From contig JAJPIV010000024.1 in NCBI GenBank assembly GCA_021324595.1, positions 1-64,000 of the forward strand: a DNA stretch of 64,000 bases, in the 5' to 3' direction. Position 1 is the stretch's first letter. Every line of letters starts with the position of its first letter. This document shows, piece by piece, positions 1 through 8,100 of this stretch. This stretch comes from Actinomycetota bacterium (lineage in GTDB: Bacteria; Actinomycetota; Actinomycetes; Streptosporangiales; Streptosporangiaceae). Under the pieces are notes generated by a model. That model made no database searches and was not told where the DNA came from. It worked only from the letters and a program-made list of their open reading frames with translations. The position numbers were made by a program, and so were the translations under genes.

Positions 1-765
1 GGCCTGACCACCCGGGCCGAGCGGACGGAGGGCGGCTGGCGGATCAGCGGCCAGAAGATCTGGACCTCGCTGGCGCGCGAGGCCGCGTGGGGGATCTGCC
101 TGGCCCGGACGGACCCCGCGGCCCCCCGCCACGAGGGCATCAGCTGCTTCCTCGTGGACATGAGCTCGCCCGGGGTGCGGGTGCGGCCGCTGCGCGACAT
201 CAGCGGGGATGCCCCGTTCCACCAGGTCTTCCTCGACGACGTGCTCGTCCCCGACGACTGCCTGGTCGGAAAGGCCGGCGACGGCTGGGCGATCGCGCGA
301 ACCACGCTGGCGAACGAGCGGGTCTCGCTGTCGGCGTCCTGGACGTTCGGCTCGGGCGTGCCCGAGTTGCTGGAGGTCGCGCGGGCTGCTGAGGCGCCTC
401 CGATGGCGGATGTCGGGCGGCTGGTGGCCGAGGGGCGCGCGATCGAGGTGCTCGGCCTGCGGGCGACGATCAAGCGGGTCTCCGGCACCGATCCGGGCGC
501 CACGGGGAGCGTCCGCAAGCTGCTGTCGACGCGCCATGCCCAGCAGGTCGCGGAGGCGTGCCTGGCGATGTGCGGGCACAGCGGCGCGCTCGGCGGCCAC
601 GGCTCGCCGGGCGGGCGGGACAAGGCGCCGGACGGCGCTTGGTGGGCCAGGCAGGTCCTGCTGACCAGGGCGCTGACCATCGGCGGCGGGACGACCGACA
701 TACAGCTCAACATCATCGGCGAGCGGATGCTCGGCCTGCCCCGTGACCTTGGGCCGCCGGAGTAG
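1..765 (+). CDS. Acyl-CoA dehydrogenase, 5'-truncated
   Basis: The reading frame is open from the first base, so the N-terminus lies outside the window; at least 254 residues are visible. ISGQKIWTS at visible residues 15-23 is the middle beta-domain motif of acyl-CoA dehydrogenases, followed by the FLDDVLVP strand. The tail has TTDIQLNIIGERMLGLPRD, the helix that packs near FAD in this family. These flavoenzymes introduce a 2,3-double bond into acyl-CoA and pass electrons to ETF. The substrate cannot be read from this part, and the upstream neighbours are not visible. Confidence 0.9.
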   Translation, partial: GLTTRAERTEGGWRISGQKIWTSLAREAAWGICLARTDPAAPRHEGISCFLVDMSSPGVRVRPLRDISGDAPFHQVFLDDVLVPDDCLVGKAGDGWAIARTTLANERVSLSASWTFGSGVPELLEVARAAEAPPMADVGRLVAEGRAIEVLGLRATIKRVSGTDPGATGSVRKLLSTRHAQQVAEACLAMCGHSGALGGHGSPGGRDKAPDGAWWARQVLLTRALTIGGGTTDIQLNIIGERMLGLPRDLGPPE

Positions 766-921
766 CGGCACCCGGGCAGGCGAGGTGACCCGCAGTTGAG
801 CGGGCTGGCCGCGGGGCCGGCTGGGGTGGCGGCACCCGGCCCGCTCGCCTGCGCGGCGGCCGCGTTAACCTGTCCGCCGGAGGGAGTCCGGGCGGGGGAA
901 CCCGGCTTCCGCGGAGGGCGC

Positions 922-2049
922 GTGACGGGCAGCGGGGGGCCGGCGGGCGGCCCGGAGGATGATCGGCGCGTGGCCGCGCTGCGGGCGCGGCGCGACCTGC
1001 TCAGCTACATCGCGGCAACCCGGCGGGCGCGCAGGCAGCGGGCCTTCGCGCTGCTCAGCGGGGCCCTGTCGGCGGTGGTGCTCGCGGTCTCCGGCGGCGG
1101 CTGGCTGCTGGCGGGCTGCCTGAACGCGAGCCTGCGCCGGGTGAACGCGGGCACCGCCCCGGCCCCGGCGGGCGCTCCGCTGAACATCCTGGTCGCCGGC
1201 GTGGACGTCCGCGCTGGCCTGACCAGGCGCCAGCAGGCGCTGCTCCACGTCGGCCACGTGATCAGCCACAACTCCGACACCATCATGGTCGTCCACGTCT
1301 TCGCCAGCCGGCGCCGCGCCGAGGTGATCAGCCTGCCGAGGGATTCCTGGGTCCGCGTTCCCGGCTTCGGGATGAACAAGATCAACGCCGCGATCGGCCT
1401 CGGCGGGCCACGCCTGCTGGTGCGGACGGTGGCGGACGCCACCGGGCTGACCATCAACGACTTCGTCCTGGTGAACTTCCTCGGATTCGTGCGGGTGATC
1501 GACGCGCTGGGCGGGGTGAACATCTGCCTGCCTTTCGCCGTCCACGACGCCTACAGCGGCCTGCGCCTGCCGGCCGGCTGGCACCACGTGGACGGCGTCA
1601 CCGCCCTGAGGTTCGCCCGGGACCGCCATTCGTTCGCCACGTCGGACCTGGCCCGGATCACCGACCAGCAGCAGCTGCTCGCCTCCGCGCTCGAGCAGGC
1701 CCGCCGCTCCGGCCTGCTCGGCGACCCGGTGCGGCTGGCGCGGTTCCTGTCGGCCGTCCGCTCGGCGATCACCGTGGACCGGCACCTCGACGTGCTCGGC
1801 CTGGCCGGCCAGCTCCGCGCGATCCCGCCCGGCGCGGTCACGTTCGTCACGGTCCCGCTAGCCACGGCCAGCTACCCGGCGCCGTCCGGCCAGTCCGCGG
1901 TGCTGTGGGACCGGCCCGCGGCCCGGGCGCTGTTCGCGAGCATCCGGCGGGACCTGCCGTTCACCCGGTTCCGCCGCCGGCCGGCCGGCCCGGCGCCCGC
2001 CTGGGCGGCCAGGCCGCGGAGCGCGGCCCAGGCCGCGTGCCGCCGGTGA
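922..2049 (+). CDS. LytR-CpsA-Psr (LCP) family cell-wall ligase
   Basis: LCP proteins are membrane-anchored enzymes that transfer undecaprenyl-linked glycopolymers to peptidoglycan on the outer face of the membrane. From the GTG at 922 (GGAGGG 4-5 bases upstream) the product is 375 residues: a short basic cytoplasmic segment, one membrane helix at about 39-66, then the LCP domain. Recognisable elements are NILVAGVDVRAG, the SDT loop, SLPRDSWV, the K-N pair in GFGMNKINAA, DALGGV, and the ALRFARDRHS...RITDQQQ segment with the arginines that bind the pyrophosphate. A TTG at 796 would add 42 poorly structured residues and is less likely. The extreme C-terminus is Arg/Pro/Ala-rich. Confidence 0.85.
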   Translation: MTGSGGPAGGPEDDRRVAALRARRDLLSYIAATRRARRQRAFALLSGALSAVVLAVSGGGWLLAGCLNASLRRVNAGTAPAPAGAPLNILVAGVDVRAGLTRRQQALLHVGHVISHNSDTIMVVHVFASRRRAEVISLPRDSWVRVPGFGMNKINAAIGLGGPRLLVRTVADATGLTINDFVLVNFLGFVRVIDALGGVNICLPFAVHDAYSGLRLPAGWHHVDGVTALRFARDRHSFATSDLARITDQQQLLASALEQARRSGLLGDPVRLARFLSAVRSAITVDRHLDVLGLAGQLRAIPPGAVTFVTVPLATASYPAPSGQSAVLWDRPAARALFASIRRDLPFTRFRRRPAGPAPAWAARPRSAAQAACRR

Positions 2050-2085
2050 GCCGCGGGACGGGCGACGGCGGGTCGCGCCGCTGCC

Positions 2086-2138
2086 CGGCCGGCCCCGCGG
2101 GATCGGCCCCGCGGGATCCCGCCCTGGCGGGCCGGCCG
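2086..2138. terminator. Candidate bidirectional terminator between convergent genes
   Basis: The gap between the LCP gene and the convergent aldolase gene holds a 10-bp perfect inverted repeat, CGGCCGGCCC (2086-2095) with GGGCCGGCCG (2129-2138). Its loop contains two tandem copies of GGCCCCGCGGGATC (2091-2104, 2105-2118) and the 12-bp palindrome GCGGGATCCCGC (2111-2122). There is no T-run, as is usual for actinobacterial terminators. Confidence 0.45.
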
Positions 2139-2855
2139 TCAGGCCCGCGCGGCCGCCAGCTCCGTGGCCGTGTAGCGGCCGACCGCGAGGACGTCGGAGG
2201 TGACGTTGATCAGCCGGCAGCCGTTCTCCCGGTACAGCCGCGCGGTCGCGCCATCGGTGGCGTGGACGCCGACCGGCTTGCCCGCCGCCCCGCACGCCTC
2301 CCAGATCCGCTCCAGGGCCGGCCTCAGCACCGGGTCGGCCGGGTCGAGCGCGCAGCCAAGCGAGTACGACAGGTCCCGCGGCCCGACGTAGATGCCGTCC
2401 ACGCCGGGCACGGCCAGGATCGCCTCCAGGTCGGCCATCGCCGCCGCGGACTCGACCATGATCACGCAGAACGGCTCGGCGCCGGCCAGCGCGCCGCCCC
2501 CTGACCGGTAGCCGCGCGGCGGGTAATGGCAGGCCCCGACCGCCGCGCGGGCCTGCTCGGCGGACTCGATGTTGGGCACGATCGCCCCGGCGCAGCCCAG
2601 GTCGAGTGCGCGGCCGATGTCGGCGGGGTGCGCATGCCTGACCCTGGCGACCGGCGCCGCGCCCGCCGCCGCGATCGCGGTGGTGAGCGCGGGCAGGTCA
2701 TGCTCGGTAGCCGCCCCGTGCTGCAGGTCGATGACGACGTAGTCCAGGCCGGCCGCAGCCAGCGCGCGCACGGCCAGCACGTCGGGAATCGTGGCCCAGC
2801 CGCCGTAGAGCGGCTCGGAGCCGCCCAGCCGGGCGGCGAAGGACTCTGAGCGCAT
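2139..2855 (-). CDS. HpcH/HpaI family aldolase
   Basis: A 238-residue protein of the HpcH/HpaI class II aldolase family, metal-dependent TIM-barrel enzymes that cleave or form 4-hydroxy-2-oxo acids to give pyruvate plus an aldehyde. Visible signatures are the N-terminal YGGWATIPD, the DLQHG segment with the catalytic histidine, the RVRHAHPADIGRALDLG strand, VPNIESAEQA with the metal-binding glutamate region, YPPRGYRS, and the GPRDLS motif near the C-terminus. The ATG at 2855 gives a normal family length; the open frame continues upstream but only as antisense to the next gene. The substrate is unknown. The gene is divergent from the CopD-like gene, so they may share the 147-bp promoter region. 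Confidence 0.85.
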   Translation of the reverse strand: MRSESFAARLGGSEPLYGGWATIPDVLAVRALAAAGLDYVVIDLQHGAATEHDLPALTTAIAAAGAAPVARVRHAHPADIGRALDLGCAGAIVPNIESAEQARAAVGACHYPPRGYRSGGGALAGAEPFCVIMVESAAAMADLEAILAVPGVDGIYVGPRDLSYSLGCALDPADPVLRPALERIWEACGAAGKPVGVHATDGATARLYRENGCRLINVTSDVLAVGRYTATELAAARA

Positions 2856-2961
2856 GGCACAGCAAAGCACACGCGCCGCCCGGCGCCGCCTGCGCCCCGC
2901 CCCGTCTCGCCGCACGGGCCACGGGCCACCTGGCCCGGGCGGGGCGCTACTGTCATCTCTC

Positions 2962-3006
2962 GTGACCATCGGTTCGTTCCGGGCGGCCGGGGCCGCGGCG
3001 CGATGA
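2962..3006 (+). other. Possible leaderless 14-codon leader ORF upstream of the CopD-like gene
   Basis: A GTG at 2962 opens a 14-codon frame whose TGA (3004-3006) overlaps the ATG of the next gene (3003) as ATGA. A -10-like TACTGT lies at 2948-2953, eight bases before the GTG, the spacing expected for a leaderless transcript. It could couple translation of the downstream gene, or it could be chance. Confidence 0.25.
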
Positions 3007-3923
3007 CGGTCCCGCTGTCGGCACCCGGCCTGTGGCTGCTCGGCCTGGAGCGCGCCGTCATGCTCGGCGGGCTGGCGCTCGCCCTCGGCGGGATCGCCGG
3101 GCGCGGCGCCCTCAGGAACTACAAGGGCACCGGCCCGGCCCCGCTCCCCGAGCCATGGGCGCTGCCGGGCAGCCTGGTCGGCCTCGCCGGCGCGGCCGCG
3201 CTGCTGCTCACCTCCCTCGCCGACCGCCCGCTCGCCGCCAGCCTGTCCCACCCCCTGGTGCTCGGCCTGGGCGCCGCCGCCACTCCGGCGATCGCCCTGA
3301 TCGAGGTGGCCTTCTTCACCGTCGCCGCGCTGCTGTCGTGGCAGGGCCGCGGCGGCGGCTCGCTGCCGCTGCTCGGAGTGGTCCTGGCCGAGGCGGTCCG
3401 CTCTCACCCCGACGGGATGATCCCGGCGGCGGGGGCGCTGCTGGCCATCTGCCACATGCTGCCGGCGATCCTGTGGGCCGGGATGCTCGCCTACACCCTC
3501 CGCGCGGCGATCGCGTGGCGCTCCGACCCGGTGGCGATGCAGGGCCTGATCCGGCTCTACGCCAACGTGGCGGCCTGGCTGTTCAGCGTCGTGGTGGTCA
3601 CCGGCCTGATCGCGGCCGTGCTGCTGGTGCCGCTCGGCTCCCTGCTGACGACTGCCTACGGCCGGTTCCTGATCGCCAAGGCGGCCCTCGTCGCGGTGGC
3701 CGCCTGCATGGCGATCGCCGGCCGGGTCGCGCTGAACCGCCGGGCCGCGCCGGGCGCCGGGCCGGCCCGCGCGACCCGGGTGGAGCTGGGCGCGCTCGCC
3801 AGCGTGCTGGTCGTCACCGCGATCCTCACGGTGATCACCCCTCCGGCGAAATCGGTGTACAGCGCCCAGCCGCCGGGCCGCCACCACGCGACGGTCGTGG
3901 CTACGGGCAGCCGGGCGGGCTGA
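3003..3923 (+). CDS. CopD-like copper-resistance membrane protein
   Basis: A 306-residue polytopic membrane protein with about seven or eight hydrophobic helices. The C-terminal half matches the CopD domain: HMLPAILWAGMLAYTL (a helix with a conserved His and Trp), a long membrane segment, then TAYGRFLIAKAALV and VALNRR. CopD-type proteins sit in the cytoplasmic membrane and are implicated in copper uptake or homeostasis, often beside the periplasmic copper protein CopC. No CopC domain or gene lies next to it here. The ATG at 3003 overlaps the stop of a possible 14-codon leader. The small gene at 3974 follows in the same direction. Confidence 0.7.
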   Translation: MTVPLSAPGLWLLGLERAVMLGGLALALGGIAGRGALRNYKGTGPAPLPEPWALPGSLVGLAGAAALLLTSLADRPLAASLSHPLVLGLGAAATPAIALIEVAFFTVAALLSWQGRGGGSLPLLGVVLAEAVRSHPDGMIPAAGALLAICHMLPAILWAGMLAYTLRAAIAWRSDPVAMQGLIRLYANVAAWLFSVVVVTGLIAAVLLVPLGSLLTTAYGRFLIAKAALVAVAACMAIAGRVALNRRAAPGAGPARATRVELGALASVLVVTAILTVITPPAKSVYSAQPPGRHHATVVATGSRAG

Positions 3924-3973
3924 CGCGCCGCGACGGCCGCGCCGCCATCCGGGCCCGCGGTTACAGTGCCCCC

Positions 3974-4426
3974 ATGGTGGTTCACGCGCTGACTCGCACG
4001 GGCGTCAAGGCGGCCGTGGCGGCCGCCGTGCTCCTTGGCGCGGTCGGTGCCGGGTTCTGGATCGGGCTGACCGTCGCCCGGGGCAGCGGCCAGCTGGTGT
4101 GCACGGCCAACCCGTGCCGGATCACGATGACCCGCAATGGCCGGGACGGGCTGGTGATCAAGGACGCGCCCGGCCCGAGGGTGGAGAACGCCCTGCTGAT
4201 CGTCGATCCGTCCGGCATCCCCGAGCTGTGGCAGAACGCCTCCGGCGCCTACGAGGGGCCGAAGGGCGAGATCTGCACGACCGACGGCGCGCTCGCCCCG
4301 GTCGCCTGCCTGGGCAGCGACGGCCGCACCGGCTGGGTCAGGATCGACGGCCAGGTGCTGACCGGCGCGGACATCGCGTGGCTGCACCGGGCGGAACGGC
4401 GCGGCATTCCCCAGCGCCCGGGCTGA
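3974..4426 (+). CDS. Hypothetical membrane-anchored or secreted protein
   Basis: A 150-residue protein I do not recognise. It starts with a short basic-then-hydrophobic segment (about residues 9-33) that could be a membrane anchor or uncleaved signal. An extracellular domain of about 115 residues follows, with four cysteines: two in CTANPC near residues 39-44 and two more (ICTTD, VACLG), consistent with two disulfides. The body looks beta-rich. It lies 50 bases after the CopD-like gene and may be co-transcribed with it. A metal-binding or surface role is conceivable, but nothing in the sequence proves it. Confidence 0.55.
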   Translation: MVVHALTRTGVKAAVAAAVLLGAVGAGFWIGLTVARGSGQLVCTANPCRITMTRNGRDGLVIKDAPGPRVENALLIVDPSGIPELWQNASGAYEGPKGEICTTDGALAPVACLGSDGRTGWVRIDGQVLTGADIAWLHRAERRGIPQRPG

Positions 4427-4452
4427 TCGCGTCACCCCCGCCGGGCCGGCGC

Positions 4453-5961
4453 CTACTGGAGCATCCGGGCGCGGCAGGCCAGCTGCAGCGCCAGCCGCTG
4501 GTCGGCGTCGGCGAGGTCGACTCCGAGCAGGCCGGTGATCCGCCTGATCCGGTTGCTCACCGCGTTGCGGTGCAGGTGAAGCCGGGACGCGGTCCTGGTG
4601 ACCGATCCCTGCTCGTCGAGGAACGCGGCCAGCGTGCGGATCGCCGTCTCGCAGCGCGCCCGCCCGAGGCGCTCCAGCGGTGCCAGCTGCATCCGCACCG
4701 AGGCCCGGGCCGTATCCGAGGCGTACCACTCCATCAGCATGCGCTGCACGCCGGTGGCGTCGTGGGCGGTCACCCCCGGCGGCCTGCCGGCAGCGCGGGC
4801 GGCGGCGATCGCGCCGCGCGCCTCGGCCGCGGCGGCGCGCAGGCCGAGCGGGCCCTCGTGCGGGGCGCTCACGCCGGCCCGGAGCCGCAGCGCGGGGAAC
4901 CTGGCGCCGATCGCCCGCAGGGCCCGCGCCGCTGACCGGGACGCCCGGGCGCCCGCCTGGACGCCCGGATCGGAGCTGGTCATCCAGACCAGGACGATCG
5001 CGCGCGCGATCCGGCACAGGTACCAGGCCCCGCCGCTGCTCGCCGCCGCGTTCAGCGCGAGCCGCCCGGCGGATTCGAGCAGTTCGAAGCGCTGGACCTC
5101 GTCCCGCGCCACCCCGGCCAGGTTGTCTGCCTCGATCCGCACGGCGACGTGCCAGCCGGCGATCGGGACGCCTAGCTGCCTGGCCCGGTCCAGCAGGTCC
5201 TCGTTCAGCGCCGATTCGGAGATCAGCAGCTCGGCCAGCAGCTCGCCGCGCGAGCGGATCGGCAGCTCCCGTGCCCGGTGCTCGGCGTCGGCGAGCCGGG
5301 CGGCGGCCGCGGACGCCAGGCGGAGCACCAGGCGGGCGGCGACCGCCAGGTCGCCGTGGGCGCCCGGCGCCACCAGGCGGAAGGGCGCGGCGCCGGGTGC
5401 GGGCGGGCCGCCGTCCGCGGCCGCGGGCCGCTCGGCGAGTACCGGGGTGCCAAGCGCCTCCCCGACGAGCGCGCATAGCTCATCCAGCCCCGCGCCGGAG
5501 CCCTCGGCCCGGTCCACCGCGTCGATGCCCGCGCTCGCCCGGGCCAGGGCGGCCGCCGGCCCGCCGCCGACCTCGCCGAGGACGGCCAGCAGCAGGCCGG
5601 TCAGCTCGGCCTGTCCCGGGATCCAGACCAGCGCCAGGCCGGCGCGCCCGGCGATGTCCATCGCGGTCGCCGGCGGCTGCCAGCGGCGCTCCGCGAACGC
5701 CGCCACCGCGCTGACCCCGCCGAGGGCGGCCCAGCGCAGGGCCATGTCGAACCGGTAGTCGGTGGCCAGGTCCGACAGCGCGCGGCCGAGGATGACCAGG
5801 CTCCCCGCCGGAGCGGCCTCCAGGTCGGCGAACCGCTCCGCCAGGCGCACGCCAGTGACCTCACGGCCCCCGCCTCCGTCGGTGACCCGGGTGAGGCCCG
5901 CCAGCGGCCGGGCCGACAGGATCGCGTCCACACTGGTCACGAGGCCCGATGATAGGCGCAT
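4453..5961 (-). CDS. PucR-family transcriptional regulator
   Basis: A 502-residue regulator with the PucR layout: an N-terminal ligand-sensing domain (about residues 1-140, including TDYRFDMALRWAALGGVSAVA), a central GGDEF-like domain, and a C-terminal helix-turn-helix (about 440-498) with LAAFLDEQGSVTRTASRLHLHRNAVSNRIRR. PucR regulators control purine, allantoin and related nitrogen-compound catabolism. The gene is divergent from the hydantoinase operon with almost no gap, so it very likely regulates that operon. The ATG at 5961 overlaps the putative operator; a GTG at 5940 is an alternative start that fits the usual N-terminus about as well. It ends 26 bases from the convergent gene before it. 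Confidence 0.85.
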   Translation of the reverse strand: MRLSSGLVTSVDAILSARPLAGLTRVTDGGGGREVTGVRLAERFADLEAAPAGSLVILGRALSDLATDYRFDMALRWAALGGVSAVAAFAERRWQPPATAMDIAGRAGLALVWIPGQAELTGLLLAVLGEVGGGPAAALARASAGIDAVDRAEGSGAGLDELCALVGEALGTPVLAERPAAADGGPPAPGAAPFRLVAPGAHGDLAVAARLVLRLASAAAARLADAEHRARELPIRSRGELLAELLISESALNEDLLDRARQLGVPIAGWHVAVRIEADNLAGVARDEVQRFELLESAGRLALNAAASSGGAWYLCRIARAIVLVWMTSSDPGVQAGARASRSAARALRAIGARFPALRLRAGVSAPHEGPLGLRAAAAEARGAIAAARAAGRPPGVTAHDATGVQRMLMEWYASDTARASVRMQLAPLERLGRARCETAIRTLAAFLDEQGSVTRTASRLHLHRNAVSNRIRRITGLLGVDLADADQRLALQLACRARMLQ

Positions 5962-5991
5962 CGCACATGATGTGACGCATCACTGTGCATC
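5958..5991. promoter_or_regulatory. Candidate PucR operator in the divergent promoter
   Basis: The space between pucR and hyuA holds CACATGATGTG (5964-5974, 5-bp arms around a central G) and three copies of GCATC (5958, 5977, 5987). The patch is AT-richer than the surrounding genes. It covers the pucR start codon and would lie in the promoter or leader of the hydantoinase operon. Assignment to PucR is inferred from position only. Confidence 0.4.
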
Positions 5992-6033
5992 GTGATCATT
6001 CCGCCTCCGGGCGGCTGCTGCGACCATCCAGGG

Positions 6034-8100
6034 GTGGCGACCCTGGCATCGGCTCCCGGCCGGAAGCCGCACGGCAGGTTCCGGCTCGCCGTCGACATCG
6101 GCGGCACCTTCACCGACCTGGTGGCGGTCGACACGGCCAGCGGCGCGGTGGTGCGGGCCAAGGCGGACACCACGCCCGGCCAGCTCGACGCAGGGGTGCT
6201 CAAGGCGCTCGCCCAGTCCGGCGTGCCCGGCGAGGCGATCGAGGCGTTCATCCACGGCACCACGGTGGTGATCAATGCGATCACCGAACGGCGCGGCGCG
6301 GTGACCGCCCTGGTCACCACCAGGGGCTTCCGCGACGTGCTGGAGATCGGCCGCGCCAACCGGCCGGACCTGTACAACCTCGCGTACGCCAAGCCGGCGC
6401 CGTTCGTGCCCAGGCACCTGCGGTTCGAAGTCACCGAGCGGATGACCTGGCAGGGCACAGCCGCCCGGCCGCTGGACGAGGACGAGGCCGCCGCGGTCGC
6501 CGGCTCGATCGCCGCCGCCGGGGTCACCGCGGTGGCGGTCTGCCTGCTGCACGCCTGGGCGAACCCCGGGCATGAGCGGCTGCTCGCCGCGATCCTGCGC
6601 GCCCGCCTCCCGGGCATCGCGGTCGTGGCCTCCCATGAGGTCAGCGGCCAGTGGCGGGAGTACGAGCGGTCGAGCACGGTGGCCCTGTCCGCCTACGTCC
6701 AGCCGGTCGTCGCGGGCTACCTCGGCTCGCTGGCGGCCTCCCTGCGGGGCCAGGGCGTCATCGGCCCGCTCTATGCGATGCGGTCGAACGGCGGCGTCGG
6801 CTCGTTCGAGCGCGCGGCGCGGGCACCGGTCTCGCTGCTGGAGTCCGGCCCGGTCGCCGGGGTGATCGCCGCCGCCGAGCTCGGGCGCCGTCTGGGCAAC
6901 CGGAACGTCCTCACGCTGGACATCGGCGGGACCACCGCCAAGACCTCCGCGATCCGCGACGGCGAGGTGCGGATCGACACGCTGCACCACATCGGCAGGA
7001 CGCCGTCGTTCCCCGGGTACCCGGTCCAGGTCCCGACCGTGGAGATCATCGAGATCGGCGCCGGCGGCGGATCGGTGATCTGGCTGGACGGCGCGGACGG
7101 CCTGCACGTCGGGCCGCGCAGCGCCGGAGCCGATCCCGGCCCGGCCTGCTACGGCCGCGGCGGCGCCAGGCCGACCCTCACCGACGCGAACCTGCTGGCC
7201 GGCCGGCTCGATCCCGGCTACTTCCTCGGCGGGGCGATGCCGCTCGACCCCGCTGCCGCCGAGCGGTCGCTCGCCCGGCTCGGCGCGCAGGTCGGGGCGG
7301 ACGCCCGGGCGGTGGCCCGCGGGGCGCTGCGGTACGCGACCGCGCAGATGAGCCACGCGCTGCGGCTGGTGACCGTGCGCCGGGGCTACGACCCGCGGGA
7401 CTTCGCCTTCGTCGCCTACGGCGGCGCCGGCCCCCTCCACGCGACGCTGCTCGCCCGCGAGCTCGGCATCACCAGGACCGTGATCCCGCCCGGCCCGGGC
7501 CACTTCTCCGCGTTCGGCATGCTCGCCAGCCCGATGCGCGGGGAGGCCGTGCGGACCGTGCTCGGCCGCCTCGGACGGCTCGACCTCGCCGCCGCGTTCG
7601 CCGGCGTGGAGCGGGCGGCGGCCGCCGAGCTCGGCCAGGGGACGCAGGGCGCCGGGGATGTCCAGGTCGCCCGGTACGCCGAGCTCAGGTACGCCGGCCA
7701 GGAGCACACCCTGGAGGTCCCGGTTCCCGACCCGCGGGATCCCGCCGCGATCGCCGCCGCGTTCGAGCGCCGCTGCCTGGAGGCGTACTCGTTCCGGCTC
7801 GACGCCCCGGTCGAGGTGGTCGCGCTGCGGGTCAGCGCGACGGCGCCGGCGGCCGGGCTGAGCTGGGCCGACCAGGCGCCTCCCGGGGCGGTGCCGCCCT
7901 CCGCCAGCCGGGTGGTGGACCTTGACCCCTACGGGGAGCCGCGCCGGGTGCCGGTGCTGCTGCGCGCCGAGCTCGCGGACGGGCGCCAGGTCCGCGGGCC
8001 GTGCGTGATCGAGGAGCCGGCCGCCACCACGCTGGTGCTGCCCGGGCAGGCGGCCGGCCAGGACCGCGCGGGCAACCTCGTGGTCGAGGAACTGCCATGA
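6034..8100 (+). CDS. hyuA: Hydantoinase/oxoprolinase alpha subunit (HyuA-like)
   Basis: This is the ATP-binding subunit of a hydantoinase/5-oxoprolinase-type enzyme that opens a cyclic amide with ATP hydrolysis. The N-terminal domain begins with RLAVDIGGTFTDLV (phosphate-1 loop of the ASKHA fold). The middle has SNGGVGSFE, LDIGGTTAKTS and IGAGGGSV, then a C-terminal Hydant_A_C-like region. From the GTG at 6034 the product is 688 residues; a GTG at 5992 would add 14 residues but sits against the operator. It is the first gene of a nine-gene operon; its stop overlaps the next start as ATGA, implying one-to-one translation with HyuB. Substrate class (hydantoin, oxoproline or acetone/acetophenone carboxylase-like) is not decidable by eye; the local context favours a hydantoin-like ring. 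Confidence 0.85.
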   Translation: MATLASAPGRKPHGRFRLAVDIGGTFTDLVAVDTASGAVVRAKADTTPGQLDAGVLKALAQSGVPGEAIEAFIHGTTVVINAITERRGAVTALVTTRGFRDVLEIGRANRPDLYNLAYAKPAPFVPRHLRFEVTERMTWQGTAARPLDEDEAAAVAGSIAAAGVTAVAVCLLHAWANPGHERLLAAILRARLPGIAVVASHEVSGQWREYERSSTVALSAYVQPVVAGYLGSLAASLRGQGVIGPLYAMRSNGGVGSFERAARAPVSLLESGPVAGVIAAAELGRRLGNRNVLTLDIGGTTAKTSAIRDGEVRIDTLHHIGRTPSFPGYPVQVPTVEIIEIGAGGGSVIWLDGADGLHVGPRSAGADPGPACYGRGGARPTLTDANLLAGRLDPGYFLGGAMPLDPAAAERSLARLGAQVGADARAVARGALRYATAQMSHALRLVTVRRGYDPRDFAFVAYGGAGPLHATLLARELGITRTVIPPGPGHFSAFGMLASPMRGEAVRTVLGRLGRLDLAAAFAGVERAAAAELGQGTQGAGDVQVARYAELRYAGQEHTLEVPVPDPRDPAAIAAAFERRCLEAYSFRLDAPVEVVALRVSATAPAAGLSWADQAPPGAVPPSASRVVDLDPYGEPRRVPVLLRAELADGRQVRGPCVIEEPAATTLVLPGQAAGQDRAGNLVVEELP

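Noticed and set aside
2856-3887. Upstream extension of the aldolase frame on the minus strand
   Set aside because: It is antisense to the well-supported CopD-like gene, low-complexity, and the ATG at 2855 gives normal family length.
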